NCBI RefSeq assembly: GCF_000220065.1
Contig: NZ_AFQU01000001.1
Location: forward strand, 992,001-1,056,000
Reading direction: 5' to 3'
Source: Streptococcus sp. oral taxon 056 str. F0418
GTDB taxonomy: Bacteria > Bacillota > Bacilli > Lactobacillales > Streptococcaceae
DNA length: 64,000 nucleotides
Below the pieces are notes generated by a model that had not been told where the DNA came from, ran no database searches, and was given only the letters and a program-made list of their open reading frames with translations. This document shows, in pieces, positions 48,955-58,374 of the stretch. A program made the translations under genes and the position numbers. The number at the start of each line of letters is the position of its first letter. Positions within the stretch are counted from its first letter, which is position 1.

Positions 48955-51900
48955 CTAGCGTTTTTTACCATTAGCATCAACATAGTATTGGCCAATCCAT
49001 TTGTTCATCGCCATTATCCCATTTCTTTCAAGATAATAGTCACCAATCCACTCATTCCTTGCATATTTACCATCGGCCTTCAAATAGAAATAACCATTAT
49101 ATTTCTTATCAAAAATCCACTCTTTTTGCGCTCTGATTCCGTTAGCCTTCAGATAATAATCGCCACTCCACTCATTCCTTGCATATTTACCATCTGTCTT
49201 CAAATAGAAATAACCATTATATTTCTTGTCAAAAATCCACTCTTTTTGCGCTCTGATTCCATTAGCTTTCAGATAATAATCGCCACTCCACTCATTTCTT
49301 GCATATTTACCATCTGTCTTCAAATAGAAATAACTATTATATTTCTTGTCAAAAATCCACTCTTTTTGGGCCATTTGGCCACCTTGTTTTAGATAGTAAT
49401 CTCCATGCCATTGGTTTTCAATGTACTCACCTTTTGCATTTAGATAAAACCAACTGCCATATTTTTTATCAAAGAGCCACTTAGATTTGACTAACTCACC
49501 ATTTGCATCATAATAGTTTTTACCAACCCATTTGTCTCGGTGAATAGGAGTCGGATTGCGTTTAATACTATTTCCTTTTTCCACAACAGTAAAAGTAGCA
49601 TCAGTAAGATCAAAAATAATTTTATCAAGGGTAAAAAAGTATTTTTCTACTGTATAAGTACCAATAGGTAAATCCCAAGTAGGTACATGGAAAATATAAT
49701 TTCCGTTACTATCTAAAGTAGCCGCTGAAATATCTCTTGAAAAAGAAGATTGTGTGTTTTTTAAGCTTAGTATAGAGAGCCCCCTTCTTTTGTATGGTGT
49801 AACAGTGTAAGTCAGCATATCACCTCGCTTAATCTGACTATGATCGGCAAACACTCCCACTTGTGTGTTCGCAGCCATCCTTGGCTGAACCATTTTCTCA
49901 GGCTTGGTGCCATTGACAGTGACAACTGTCCGCTTGTCCAAGGGATACAGGATTTCCCTATCTATAGTAATAGATTTGCCAGCTTTATCTTCATATTCAA
50001 TATTTTTCAAGTAATAGACAGCCGCATCTTCCGAAACGGTATAATAAATGATAGCATTCCCATTGTCATCAAAATGCTTAGGATATGAAGAAAGGAGCGT
50101 TTCTACAGCCCCATTCATAAGACGTAGGTACCTAATCCCACTAATATTCTTATCTGCAATCTTTAACGTATATTTAACAATATCCCCTTTTTTAACATTT
50201 CTTTTATTAACCGCAACATCCACTTTTTGGCCGGTATTTATTACTGGATTTTGTTCTATTTCACGACTAGCGCCCTTATTTAACACACCAACTCGTTGAT
50301 CAAGCAAGTCCCGTCTTGTAAGTTTGACTGACTCGTTATTTATGTCGTAAAAATACAAGGAATACGGTCTCCAATCCCCTGCATTCGAACCAACAAAAAT
50401 GACTTCAAAAGTTCTATTATTAATTTTTTTGATATTTGCTTTTGAAGAAACTTCATCAACCGCACCTGTATGAGCATCGAATGCTTGTGCTGAAGTTAAA
50501 CGAGACATCTCTGTCTTCGTCTTTATTGTGTAAACGACATTACCAAACTTGTTCATGCCGGTAATAGATTCTATATATTTAATCGCCTTCTTTGTTCGTG
50601 TAACAACTTCAGATGGCTTAGTTTTTGTATCAGAAGAAGAGCCCGGATTAAACTGTCTATCAGCTTCTATCATAGAAGCTTTTCTTCTAATACTAACCCC
50701 TTTCTCTACAATACGAACACTTGCATCACTCAATTCAAAATCTTCATCCTTTGTTCGCCAACCAATCTCAGGAGAATCAATCGTATAGGTCCCAGTAGGA
50801 AGATCTGCTGTAGAAATATGAAATAGTGGATTGCCGTTGCTATCAACACTTGTTTGACTAAATCTTTTTTTCAAACCTGACTGGCTGTTTTTTAGATGCA
50901 AGAAATAAGAAACTTCACCCTTATTAACTTTGGCTGTGTAGATGATGGGGGTGCCTCTCAGAGCCTGAATATAGTTTACATAGTATCCAATTTTCTTAGT
51001 CCCGAGTTTTGGTTCAACAGTCGGCTCAGGCTTGGCACCACCGATAGCAAATGAGGTCTTATTATCTTGGTATGAAAAGTTGGGGTATTTAACACTTTGA
51101 GTTTCCCCTCCTTTCTTATACCATATTCCATGCAATCGATAATTTCCATGATCTAATTTGGTTGTATCTACTTTATAGTAAATGACTGTATTCCCATTAT
51201 CATCTAGAGAACGAGTTCCATAGCCGGGTGTATAGCTATGAATCTTCCCAGTTCGATCATTTATTAGTTCGATCGTAAAAACATCTGAATAAGTTTCTCC
51301 CGCAACCTTTATGGTGTATTTAATAATATCAGTATTAATTGCAGAGCTTTTATTCATTGCAACGATAATCTGTTTTCCATTTTTTAGAGTAAGATTTTGA
51401 TCTACTTCTCTTGTTGCACCTTTGATCAATATGCTAACTCTTTGATCTAACAAATCTTTTCTATTTAATTTTACAATTCCATCCTCCGTAGCCAATTGCA
51501 TAGAAAATGGACGCCAATCCCCTTTTAAGGGAGATAACAATCGAGCTTCAAAGGTTCGGTTATTAATTTTTTCAATAGATTTTGATTCATGAATATCACC
51601 TGTAGAAGCATTAAAGGCCTCAAAAGAAAGCTCGGTAACATCTTCCTTAGTACGGATAGTATAAACAGCGTTATTATATTTATATTCTCCTTTAATGGAC
51701 TCAATATATTGTTTAGATTTTTCTGTACGAGGCACTGCAGTCGCTGTTGTTCCAACTGATCGAAGCGCTCGAACTTTTGGCTTTTCCTCAGAAATGGTAG
51801 CTTCTAAATGTTTTTTACTATCAGTTGTCACAGCCGAAGAATCTGAAACTTGTTCTTCTATTTTTTATGTTCATTCACTTCATCAGAAGCTGGACTACTT

Positions 51901-52139
51901 TCTGCTTGAACTGATGTTTTTTCTAGAGTAGCCGCTTCACCACTCTGCGCAACCTTCGACTCATTATTAGATATACTGTCTTCAACAGTTGAGTTTGTTG
52001 TCGTTGAAAAAATCAATTCACTATTTCCCATAGATGTAATCTGAACTTCATCTGCCCATACTTTTTGAGCCAAGAAAGTACTGCAGAGAAGTATACTTGT
52101 AATGCTGACACCTGAAATTACCAATAATTTTCTATTCAT
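48955..52139 (-). pseudogene. Choline-binding surface protein with duplicated adhesin-like module, one-base frameshift
   Basis: The signal peptide (MNRKLLVISGVSITSILLCS, to VWADE) starts at 52139 after GGAGG. The frame stops early at EHKK, but one extra base in the T6 run at 51861-51866 joins it to the rest, giving 1061 residues. Two tandem modules of about 370 residues follow; both contain YIESI..., KINNRTFE, GDWRP, LLDQRV and LSDASVRIVEKG/LTDATFTVVEKG type landmarks. I do not recognise the module. The last ~200 residues are ten choline-binding motifs (W-x-G-D-YYL / WIFDKKY...YFYL) that would anchor the protein to phosphocholine on the wall. There is no LPXTG. A leader similar to that of the next gene suggests co-regulation. 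Confidence 0.85.
49030..49390 (-). repeat. Three near-identical 120-bp repeats coding for choline-binding motifs
   Basis: The stretch from about 49030 to 49390 repeats with a 120-base period: the same CATTCCTTGCATATTTACCA-type block recurs at 49051, 49171 and 49291 with very few changes. Each unit encodes one 23-residue plus one 17-residue choline-binding motif. Such identity allows repeat number to change by recombination or slippage. Confidence 0.9.
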
Positions 52140-52392
52140 AACAAAGTGGACCTCCGATAATTTCTTAAAAAGAATTGTCGCAATATTAGCTTTATTCTTG
52201 TAGTTTTAATTTTGAGAATCATATATCTACTCATATAACCATAACTTATAGCTATAAAAATTATGTTAACAATACTTAAAAAATTATATAATATGTTTAG
52301 TGCAAACTAACCTCTTCTTGGGGAGACATAAATATTTTATGCTACAGTATGAAATTTTATGCGTTTTGCTTAAGATATGCAACAATAAAAAA
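52140..52392. other. Intergenic region between the choline-binding protein genes
   Basis: It contains the minus-strand leader of the 52139 gene: AAGCTAATATTG, CAATTCTTTT and GGAGG in the same order as in the leader at 54304-54360. A possible promoter TTGTTA...TATAAG (spacing 16) lies near 52240-52270. There is no obvious terminator for the upstream gene. Confidence 0.45.
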
Positions 52393-54303
52393 TCAAATAA
52401 TTATAACTGTTTGTTTTGAAACAAAGAAATTATCAAAAGAAGTTTTTGCACTAGGAAATAGTTCCCCGCTAGTATTGTCATTAATCTTTAATTGATTAAC
52501 ACCTACATCTTGCAATTGTTTTTTAGGGACTTCTACACTAGCAATATAGTCGCCCGCTACGATTGGTAGACTGGCTTTAGAATTCCCGTTGGAGAATGTT
52601 TGAGCTACAGTGTTGAAGTTATCTAGTTTATTGTAAAAAGATGCTAACGCAGTATGAGTAAAATCGGGATTAATAATGCTTTGATAGTGACCAATTTGCC
52701 CGTGGCTTTGTCCATTTTTAGCGCGAATAAAGTCAGCTTTTTCTGAATAAAATTGTTCAATCCCCATTAAGATCCCATTTGAATGGTTCCAAGCAAGGTT
52801 CTCTCCATAGCTTGTTCCGAGGTTCATATTATCTATTGGCTTCCCTTGAGCAATTGCCTCTGCTAAACGCTTCTGATCTTCTTTCATTTTTTGTTCTTGA
52901 AATTCTTTTAATGCTCGAGTATCAAAAGTACTTTTTCCATTTGGTCTGCTGTGGCTCATGAATATACTTGCTTCAACAGCCCTGAGTTGAGAGTTTTGTT
53001 CAAGACCTGTTGACCATTGGAGAGGAACATACCGATTAACCAGTCCCTCCCTATAAGCCTCTCTGCGAATCTCATTTAATCTATTGAGAATTTTCTCTTG
53101 ACCTTCATTATAGAAGTTACCATATACTCCAACATAAACATTTCCTGTATTCGGATTAGAATATTCTTTTGAAGTTATTTTGATGGCATTAGAGTCGGAG
53201 AAATTCTTTATCCACTTACCATCATTACCTACATAGTATTTACCAATCCATTTATTGGTTGCCATTTTCCCATCTGCTTCAAGATAATAATCCCCTTGCC
53301 AAGTATTTCTAGCATATTTTCCGTCTGTCTTTAGATAAAAATAACTGCTGTATTTTTTATCAAAAATCCACTCTTTTTTCGCCATGGCGCCATTAGATTT
53401 TAGATAATAGTCCCCCCTCCATTCATTTCTCGCATAGACTCCATTTTCTTTAAGATAAAAATAACTATTATATTTTTTGTCAAAAATCCACTCTTTTTTC
53501 GCCATCGTTCCGTTAGCTTTGAGATAATAGTCGCCTTTCCATTCATTTTTAGTATATTCTCCATTTATTTTCAGATAGAAATAACTATTAATATTTTTGT
53601 CAAAAATCCACTCATTCTTAGCCATATAACCACCGCTTTTGAGGTAGTAATTCCCTTGCCACTTGTTTTCCACATACCTCCCTTCTTTATCAAGATAAAA
53701 CCAGCTATTATATTGCTTATCAAAAATCCATTTAGATTTTACCATCTCGCCATTGGCATCGTAATAATTTCTGCCAACCCATCTTGAATAACCAGCAGTT
53801 TGGACAGGTACAGAAGATGTTGATTGTGAAAGACCTGTTTTCATCATATTTATCTCAGGAACGGTGGTATTTTGAAAAGAATTAAAAAAAGACTTAGTTG
53901 AAAAAGTTGTTTTAGAAGTAGGGACAATCATTTCTTCCTTCTTGTTAGAAACTTCAACTATTTTATAATCTTGCGAATCGCCTAACAAATTACTCTCTCT
54001 CTCCTGAACGGTGCCATCAGAAAGTGAAGTAATTGAAACAGAATCATTTTTTGAAGGAGTCTCATTTACCTTTACTTCCTGTGTAGTATTGTCAGAGAAA
54101 GACTTAGTTGAAAGCGTCCCATCTGTCGAAATCGCCTCATTTACCTCTTCTTTTTGTACAGTATTATCAGAAAGTAGCATAATTGAAAAAGACTCATCTG
54201 TTGAAATAGTCTCGTCCGCCTTTACTCTCTGTATAAAAGACATACTACAAAACAGTACGCTCACAATACTAACACTTGAGATGATAAAAGATTTTTTATT
54301 CAT
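52393..54303 (-). CDS. Choline-binding surface protein with C-terminal CAP (SCP/PR-1) domain
   Basis: The 636-residue protein starts at 54303 (MNKKSFIISSVSIVS) after GGAGG; the frame is open further, but without a signal. Its signal peptide resembles that of the neighbouring choline-binding protein. Next come three imperfect ~26-residue repeats (STDESFSIMLLSDNTVQKEE-like), a linker, and ten choline-binding motifs (about residues 172-370). Last is a CAP domain with LNEIRREAYREG, FMSHSRPNG, YGENLAW and GQIGHYQSIINPDF. CAP domains are found in bacterial adhesins and secreted enzymes; its activity is unknown. The choline-binding motifs precede the CAP domain, unlike the C-terminal placement in the neighbour. 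Confidence 0.87.
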   Translation of the reverse strand: MNKKSFIISSVSIVSVLFCSMSFIQRVKADETISTDESFSIMLLSDNTVQKEEVNEAISTDGTLSTKSFSDNTTQEVKVNETPSKNDSVSITSLSDGTVQERESNLLGDSQDYKIVEVSNKKEEMIVPTSKTTFSTKSFFNSFQNTTVPEINMMKTGLSQSTSSVPVQTAGYSRWVGRNYYDANGEMVKSKWIFDKQYNSWFYLDKEGRYVENKWQGNYYLKSGGYMAKNEWIFDKNINSYFYLKINGEYTKNEWKGDYYLKANGTMAKKEWIFDKKYNSYFYLKENGVYARNEWRGDYYLKSNGAMAKKEWIFDKKYSSYFYLKTDGKYARNTWQGDYYLEADGKMATNKWIGKYYVGNDGKWIKNFSDSNAIKITSKEYSNPNTGNVYVGVYGNFYNEGQEKILNRLNEIRREAYREGLVNRYVPLQWSTGLEQNSQLRAVEASIFMSHSRPNGKSTFDTRALKEFQEQKMKEDQKRLAEAIAQGKPIDNMNLGTSYGENLAWNHSNGILMGIEQFYSEKADFIRAKNGQSHGQIGHYQSIINPDFTHTALASFYNKLDNFNTVAQTFSNGNSKASLPIVAGDYIASVEVPKKQLQDVGVNQLKINDNTSGELFPSAKTSFDNFFVSKQTVIII

Positions 54304-54587
54304 AATAAATTGAACCTCCAATAGTTTGTTGAAAAGAATTGTTACAAAGTTAGCTTTTGTTAATCTTTTAAGAAAACAGCTGAAAAAGAGTCTATTTTTT
54401 TTAATATCATTATTTAGATTATAATAGTATTCCTCTTTCAAGATAATTTTTGACCTTCATATTTATTGTCATATAAACTGAGCATTATACATGTGTACTA
54501 AATATACTTTTCTATCAACGCAGAAAAGACAAGAATCTCGTCAATTCCCTTACTATCTCGGAAAAGACTCTACATTTATTGTAAATT
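54304..54587. other. Leader of the CAP choline-binding protein gene
   Basis: This region has no independent gene. The part nearest 54304 matches the leader of the other choline-binding protein gene (AAGCTAACTTTG, CAATTCTTTT, GGAGG). A TATAAT on the minus strand near 54416-54421 could be the -10; no convincing -35 accompanies it. Confidence 0.4.
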
Positions 54588-54627
54588 AAAAAAACGAGAA
54601 ATCAACTAAATCCCGCCTTTTTAAAGT
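54588..54627 (-). terminator. Candidate terminator of the lic operon
   Basis: Minus-strand CGGGA...TCTCG forms a short stem followed by T7, just after the licC stop. The stem is weak, so confidence is moderate. Confidence 0.45.
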
Positions 54628-54640
54628 TTTTGTTCGCCTT

Positions 54641-55332
54641 TTAATTAGGCTTATGTTTCAATGCCTTGTATAAATATTGTAAATCTTCTAAGCTGTCTAT
54701 TTCATAAACAGCATTTGCTGGGATATCTTGACGTATGATTTTCAACTTTGACAGTTGCTCTAAAACAATATTATCCCAGTATATTTCGCCATAATTTCCT
54801 TTTTCAAATCGCTTCTCAATCGCCTGCTGCAATAATTGACCATCCTCAGTATTCCAGTAGGATACGCCACATAAAATTGAACCTTCTCCATCTTCAATAG
54901 TTATATCAGTAACAACTTGATTTTTATCCGTATGAAGAACCCATTCTTGTTTAAAATGTGTCTTATAGGCAGAAAAATAAGTAGAATTCTCCAGATGATT
55001 TAATAAAAAATTATCATTAAAATAATTATCAGCATCAATAACATATGTATCTGCTAAATAATGCCTTGCAAGAAACATCGTATAGAAATTATTGTAAATA
55101 TTATACTTATCGTTATATATAAGCGTCACTTGATATTTTTTTTTAAAAACTCAAATTTTTCTGCTAGATACCCCGTAATAACAATAATTTCTTCTACACC
55201 TCTCTCCCGTAAAAATCGGATCTGCCTTTCAATTAATGTTTCTTCCTCGATTTTAATCAATGATTTAGGAGTGTTTAAGGTGATAGGCTGAAGTCGCGTT
55301 CCCATACCAGCAGCTAAGATAATAGCTCTCAT
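54641..55332 (-). pseudogene. licC: Phosphocholine cytidylyltransferase LicC, one-base frameshift
   Basis: Two frames join into one 230-residue LicC, the size of the pneumococcal enzyme. The first has the nucleotide-binding start MRAIILAAGMGTRLQPITLN and TPKSLIKI. The second has LIYNDKYNIYNNFYTMFLAR, YVIDADNYF, STYFSAYKTHFKQEWVLHT and EIYWDNIVLEQ. The break lies in the T9 run at 55136-55144; a tenth base restores KKKYQVTLIYND. LicC makes CDP-choline from phosphocholine and CTP for decoration of teichoic acids. It is the last gene of the operon after the kinase fusion and licB. Confidence 0.88.
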
Positions 55333-55356
55333 AATAACCTGCTTTCTATATTTATC

Positions 55357-56283
55357 TTATTTTCTTGAAATCAAAAAGGTCCCAATCACAATCATTATGC
55401 TACATACAATTAATTTAGTATCCCAATGTCCTTTGAGTAAGAAAATACTAAAAATAATAGCCCAAACAGAATAGGTCACATTCATTCCAGTTGCTTTTAC
55501 GGGACCAATTGTGTCAATTGCTTGATAATAATACAAATAAGATGCTGTGCCAATCAGCGCTAGAACCACAATAATTAAAACAATGGGGCGGCTTATAACA
55601 TTATAAATGTTAAACCAGCCGTGTCCGCTACAAATAATAAGAGCTAAATAAGCGATGCTGGAAGTAAACTGACGGATAAGTAATGCTTCATTAGGCTTAA
55701 TAAGGTCATCTTTCATCCCATAAGCACAAATAACACTCTCTGCAGCCCAGCCGCTTGCACAAATACAAGCAGCTACAAATCCCCAAACCACTTGATTCTG
55801 TGGAGATTGTAGCTGCGAATATCCTAGAATAATGATAGCCAAAACAGATAACAGCAAGCCCAACCATCCCTTTAGAGTTAAATAATCTTTTAGAAAGAGG
55901 CTTCCTAATGTTGCAGCAACAACAGGATATAAGGCAGAAATACTAGCTGTATAACCTGCTCCGATTGTATCAATAGCAAATAGATATGCCTGCATACCAA
56001 TTGGTCCTCCAAATAATGCGGCAAGTACGATAACTCCAGCGCTTCTTGTATAAATTTTTGATAAAGTAATTCGCAAATCACCTGTGATAATTTGCATCAA
56101 TATTAGCCATAGTGTTGAAAAGAAATCATGAAAAAAAGCTAATAGTAATGAAGCAATAACAAGGCGTTTATCAATCAAGGAAAAGGGGACTGCCAGAAGA
56201 ACCCAACCATTTATAGCTGTATCTGCCCCCCATAATACTCCCGATAATAAGCCGCTAAAAAGGCCTTTATAATAAGATTTCAT
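55357..56283 (-). CDS. licB: Choline transporter LicB (EamA/DMT family)
   Basis: This 308-residue protein has ten membrane helices in two EamA halves. It has LicB-like landmarks: LSGVLWGADTAI, FGGPIGMQAYLFAI, ALYPVVAATLGSLFL, WAAESVI and GPVKATGMNVTYSVWAI. It would import choline for the kinase domain of the adjacent gene. Its start follows AGAGGA and lies inside the last 17 bases of the kinase-fusion gene. Confidence 0.9.
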   Translation of the reverse strand: MKSYYKGLFSGLLSGVLWGADTAINGWVLLAVPFSLIDKRLVIASLLLAFFHDFFSTLWLILMQIITGDLRITLSKIYTRSAGVIVLAALFGGPIGMQAYLFAIDTIGAGYTASISALYPVVAATLGSLFLKDYLTLKGWLGLLLSVLAIIILGYSQLQSPQNQVVWGFVAACICASGWAAESVICAYGMKDDLIKPNEALLIRQFTSSIAYLALIICSGHGWFNIYNVISRPIVLIIVVLALIGTASYLYYYQAIDTIGPVKATGMNVTYSVWAIIFSIFLLKGHWDTKLIVCSIMIVIGTFLISRK

Positions 56284-58147
56284 AATCAGTTCCTCTTATT
56301 TCTTGGTATGCAGCCATATTTTGTTTGGCTCGCTCTAAACGATCTCTGCCATAAGTACCAAAATTGTCCCCTCTACTTTCTTTAAAAATCGTCCAAATGG
56401 TCCAGACAAAGTCAGAGCAAATTTTATAAGCAAGCATTTTCAATTCCAAAAAAGGAGGGTAGCTTTCTTCAAAGCGGTAATAAGTTTCTAATAAACGTTG
56501 TTCTTGCTCTTTTGAAAAATTACATTCAATACTATGATCAGCTAGATCCCAAACAGGATCATTCATTCCAGAATATTCCCAATCTATTAAAAAAAAGGTC
56601 CCTTGATTGTTTTTTACAAAATTCTCAGGTACAGTATCAATGTGACAAGGCTTTCTCTCAACACCCATTTTGATTAAATCTTTCTCTAAAGAGAAAACCA
56701 GCGGACGCAAAGTTTGGTAACCCTCATAATAAGCCGCACCTACTTCATTTGCAAGCTGTTCATATTTTTCAATTTCTCGAAAAACGTTAAATTCGTTGGC
56801 AAATTCTAAACCAGAAGTATGGAGTTTTCGTAAAAAATTAGTTGTGAATTCCATATTTTTGGGATAAGCAGCAGTAACTGAATTAAGAGTTTCTGCTTTT
56901 TCTATAAATTGACTAATTTTTGCCCCTGTAGTAGCATCAAAATAGAGTGTTTCAACATTGAGTCCCAAAATTTGAGCAATCGTGCTATTTTCTTTTTCTA
57001 ATGCGCGATTAATAAAACGCTCCGTTCCATTCCCAGGCATACGAATAATAAAAGAACTCCCGCCGAAAACAACCTTATAATTCTTATTTGTCATGCCACC
57101 AGCGCTTTCAAGTAGCTCAATATCTTCATCTTGAATATTCAGATTCTTTTTAATGAATGTGCGTACGGATTCTAATTCTAATTGTTTTTCTTTTTGAATA
57201 ATACGCGGGTATATTATTTCAGTGATAGACTTTATCTGTGCCTTTTCATCAACCTCCCCCCAAAGGAAATCATCTACCCAAACATATCCTAGACGATAAT
57301 CTCTGGCAACATCCATCATAATATACTCATAATTGACAAACAGATTTTCATTTGTAGAAAAAATTTCCAACATTTTTTGAAAAAAAGGAAATGAAATTTT
57401 AGATAAACCAATAATTTCACCATCAATACGATTAAATTGGTGAATGTCTTTGCTCATTTTATAAATATAACCATCATGGATTTCCACCATGGCTTCATCA
57501 TAAGTTTCACGAACGCTAGTGATTAAGACACTGCTACTGTCTTCAGATAGAATAAGCTGCTTTAGTCCACGTTCTTCAAAGAGTAAATCACCTTCTATGA
57601 GTAAAAAATCACCTTTTATCCAAGGTTTTGCAGTTGCTAAAGATGCCATTGTTCCTGTATGCTTATATTGCTCGTTTACAACAATATGTACTTGAGGATA
57701 CTGAATTTCAATCGGTGCAAGTAATTCTTTAGCAAATCCCGTAACAAGAATAATATTAGTAATATCAGCTGAAATCAGTAGCTGAATGCTTCGCTCCAAG
57801 ATCGTTGTTTCATTATCTAATTTGAGTAAGCCTACAGGTATTTCAATTTGTCTGGCTTCCCCAGCTAGTAAAACAACAGCACTAGTAGGCTTTTTCTTAT
57901 CATCGCTCAACAAAATCTTTTTTTGTTGTTCTTCTTTCAAAGAATCCACAAGGAGCTGTAATCCTGCTTCCGTTAAATGGTAAGAATTTTTCTGGCTCTT
58001 TTCAATGACTAAATAGTTCTCTGCTTCTAATAGTTTAATGATATTATTAATCTTCCCTAAAGAAAGCTTAGTTTTTTCAGCAATTTCTCTTTGTGATAAA
58101 TATCTATTTTGATTAAATTCATATAAGACCGCCAGAATATCATGCAT
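56267..58147 (-). CDS. Three-domain protein: winged helix, nucleotidyltransferase-like, choline kinase (LicA-like)
   Basis: This 626-residue protein starts at 58147 after AAAGGAG. Residues 1-60 form a winged helix (YLSQREIAEKTKLSLGKINN, IIKLLEAENYLVIEK). Residues ~89-320 resemble a sugar-nucleotidyltransferase (AVVLLAGEARQIEIPVGLLK, FLLIEGDLLFEE). The usual AAGxGxR loop is altered, so activity is uncertain. Residues ~335-626 are a choline kinase (GGMTNKNYKVVF; catalytic CHIDTVPENFV; metal site FLIDWEYSGMNDPVWDLADH). Pneumococcal LicA is only the last part. With licB and licC it forms a choline uptake-activation operon. The winged helix suggests it may regulate its own promoter, as BirA and NadR do. 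This is inference. Confidence 0.85.
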   Translation of the reverse strand: MHDILAVLYEFNQNRYLSQREIAEKTKLSLGKINNIIKLLEAENYLVIEKSQKNSYHLTEAGLQLLVDSLKEEQQKKILLSDDKKKPTSAVVLLAGEARQIEIPVGLLKLDNETTILERSIQLLISADITNIILVTGFAKELLAPIEIQYPQVHIVVNEQYKHTGTMASLATAKPWIKGDFLLIEGDLLFEERGLKQLILSEDSSSVLITSVRETYDEAMVEIHDGYIYKMSKDIHQFNRIDGEIIGLSKISFPFFQKMLEIFSTNENLFVNYEYIMMDVARDYRLGYVWVDDFLWGEVDEKAQIKSITEIIYPRIIQKEKQLELESVRTFIKKNLNIQDEDIELLESAGGMTNKNYKVVFGGSSFIIRMPGNGTERFINRALEKENSTIAQILGLNVETLYFDATTGAKISQFIEKAETLNSVTAAYPKNMEFTTNFLRKLHTSGLEFANEFNVFREIEKYEQLANEVGAAYYEGYQTLRPLVFSLEKDLIKMGVERKPCHIDTVPENFVKNNQGTFFLIDWEYSGMNDPVWDLADHSIECNFSKEQEQRLLETYYRFEESYPPFLELKMLAYKICSDFVWTIWTIFKESRGDNFGTYGRDRLERAKQNMAAYQEIRGTDYEILL

Positions 58148-58159
58148 ATATTTTACTCC

Positions 58160-58213
58160 TTTAGTTCATTTTTTGAACAAAAATATTGTACACAATTTTC
58201 TCAGCTTTGTCAA
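58160..58213 (-). promoter_or_regulatory. lic operon promoter with an overlapping palindrome
   Basis: On the minus strand consensus TTGACA (58208-58213) and TACAAT (58185-58190) are spaced by 17 bases. An imperfect palindrome, TTTGTTCA-N4-TGAACTAAA (about 58160-58181), covers the expected transcription start. Its position suits a repressor site; the fused winged helix of the first gene is a candidate ligand-sensing regulator. Confidence 0.75.
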
Positions 58214-58374
58214 TGACGATATGTTGATAGAATTTTCAGGTATTACCTCAATATAATAAACTTTAGAGCATATTTCACATCCATTTGTCATTTGATGTCG
58301 AACCGCTTATTGTGATTATAATTTTTATGGATCTTTTTTGATTTTTCTATCTGAAGAAGTCCGATTTTAATCGC
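58214..58374. other. Intergenic region upstream of the lic promoter
   Basis: I see no gene or repeat in this stretch. It joins the lic promoter to the truncated end of the IS3 remnant. Confidence 0.3.

Noticed and set aside
49030..49390. Regularly spaced 120-bp repeats as a possible CRISPR array
   Set aside because: The units are contiguous with no unique spacers and encode choline-binding motifs in frame.
48946..49392. A 148-codon plus-strand open frame
   Set aside because: It is the reverse-strand shadow of the choline-binding repeats; it simply inherits their 120-base periodicity and has no ribosome site.
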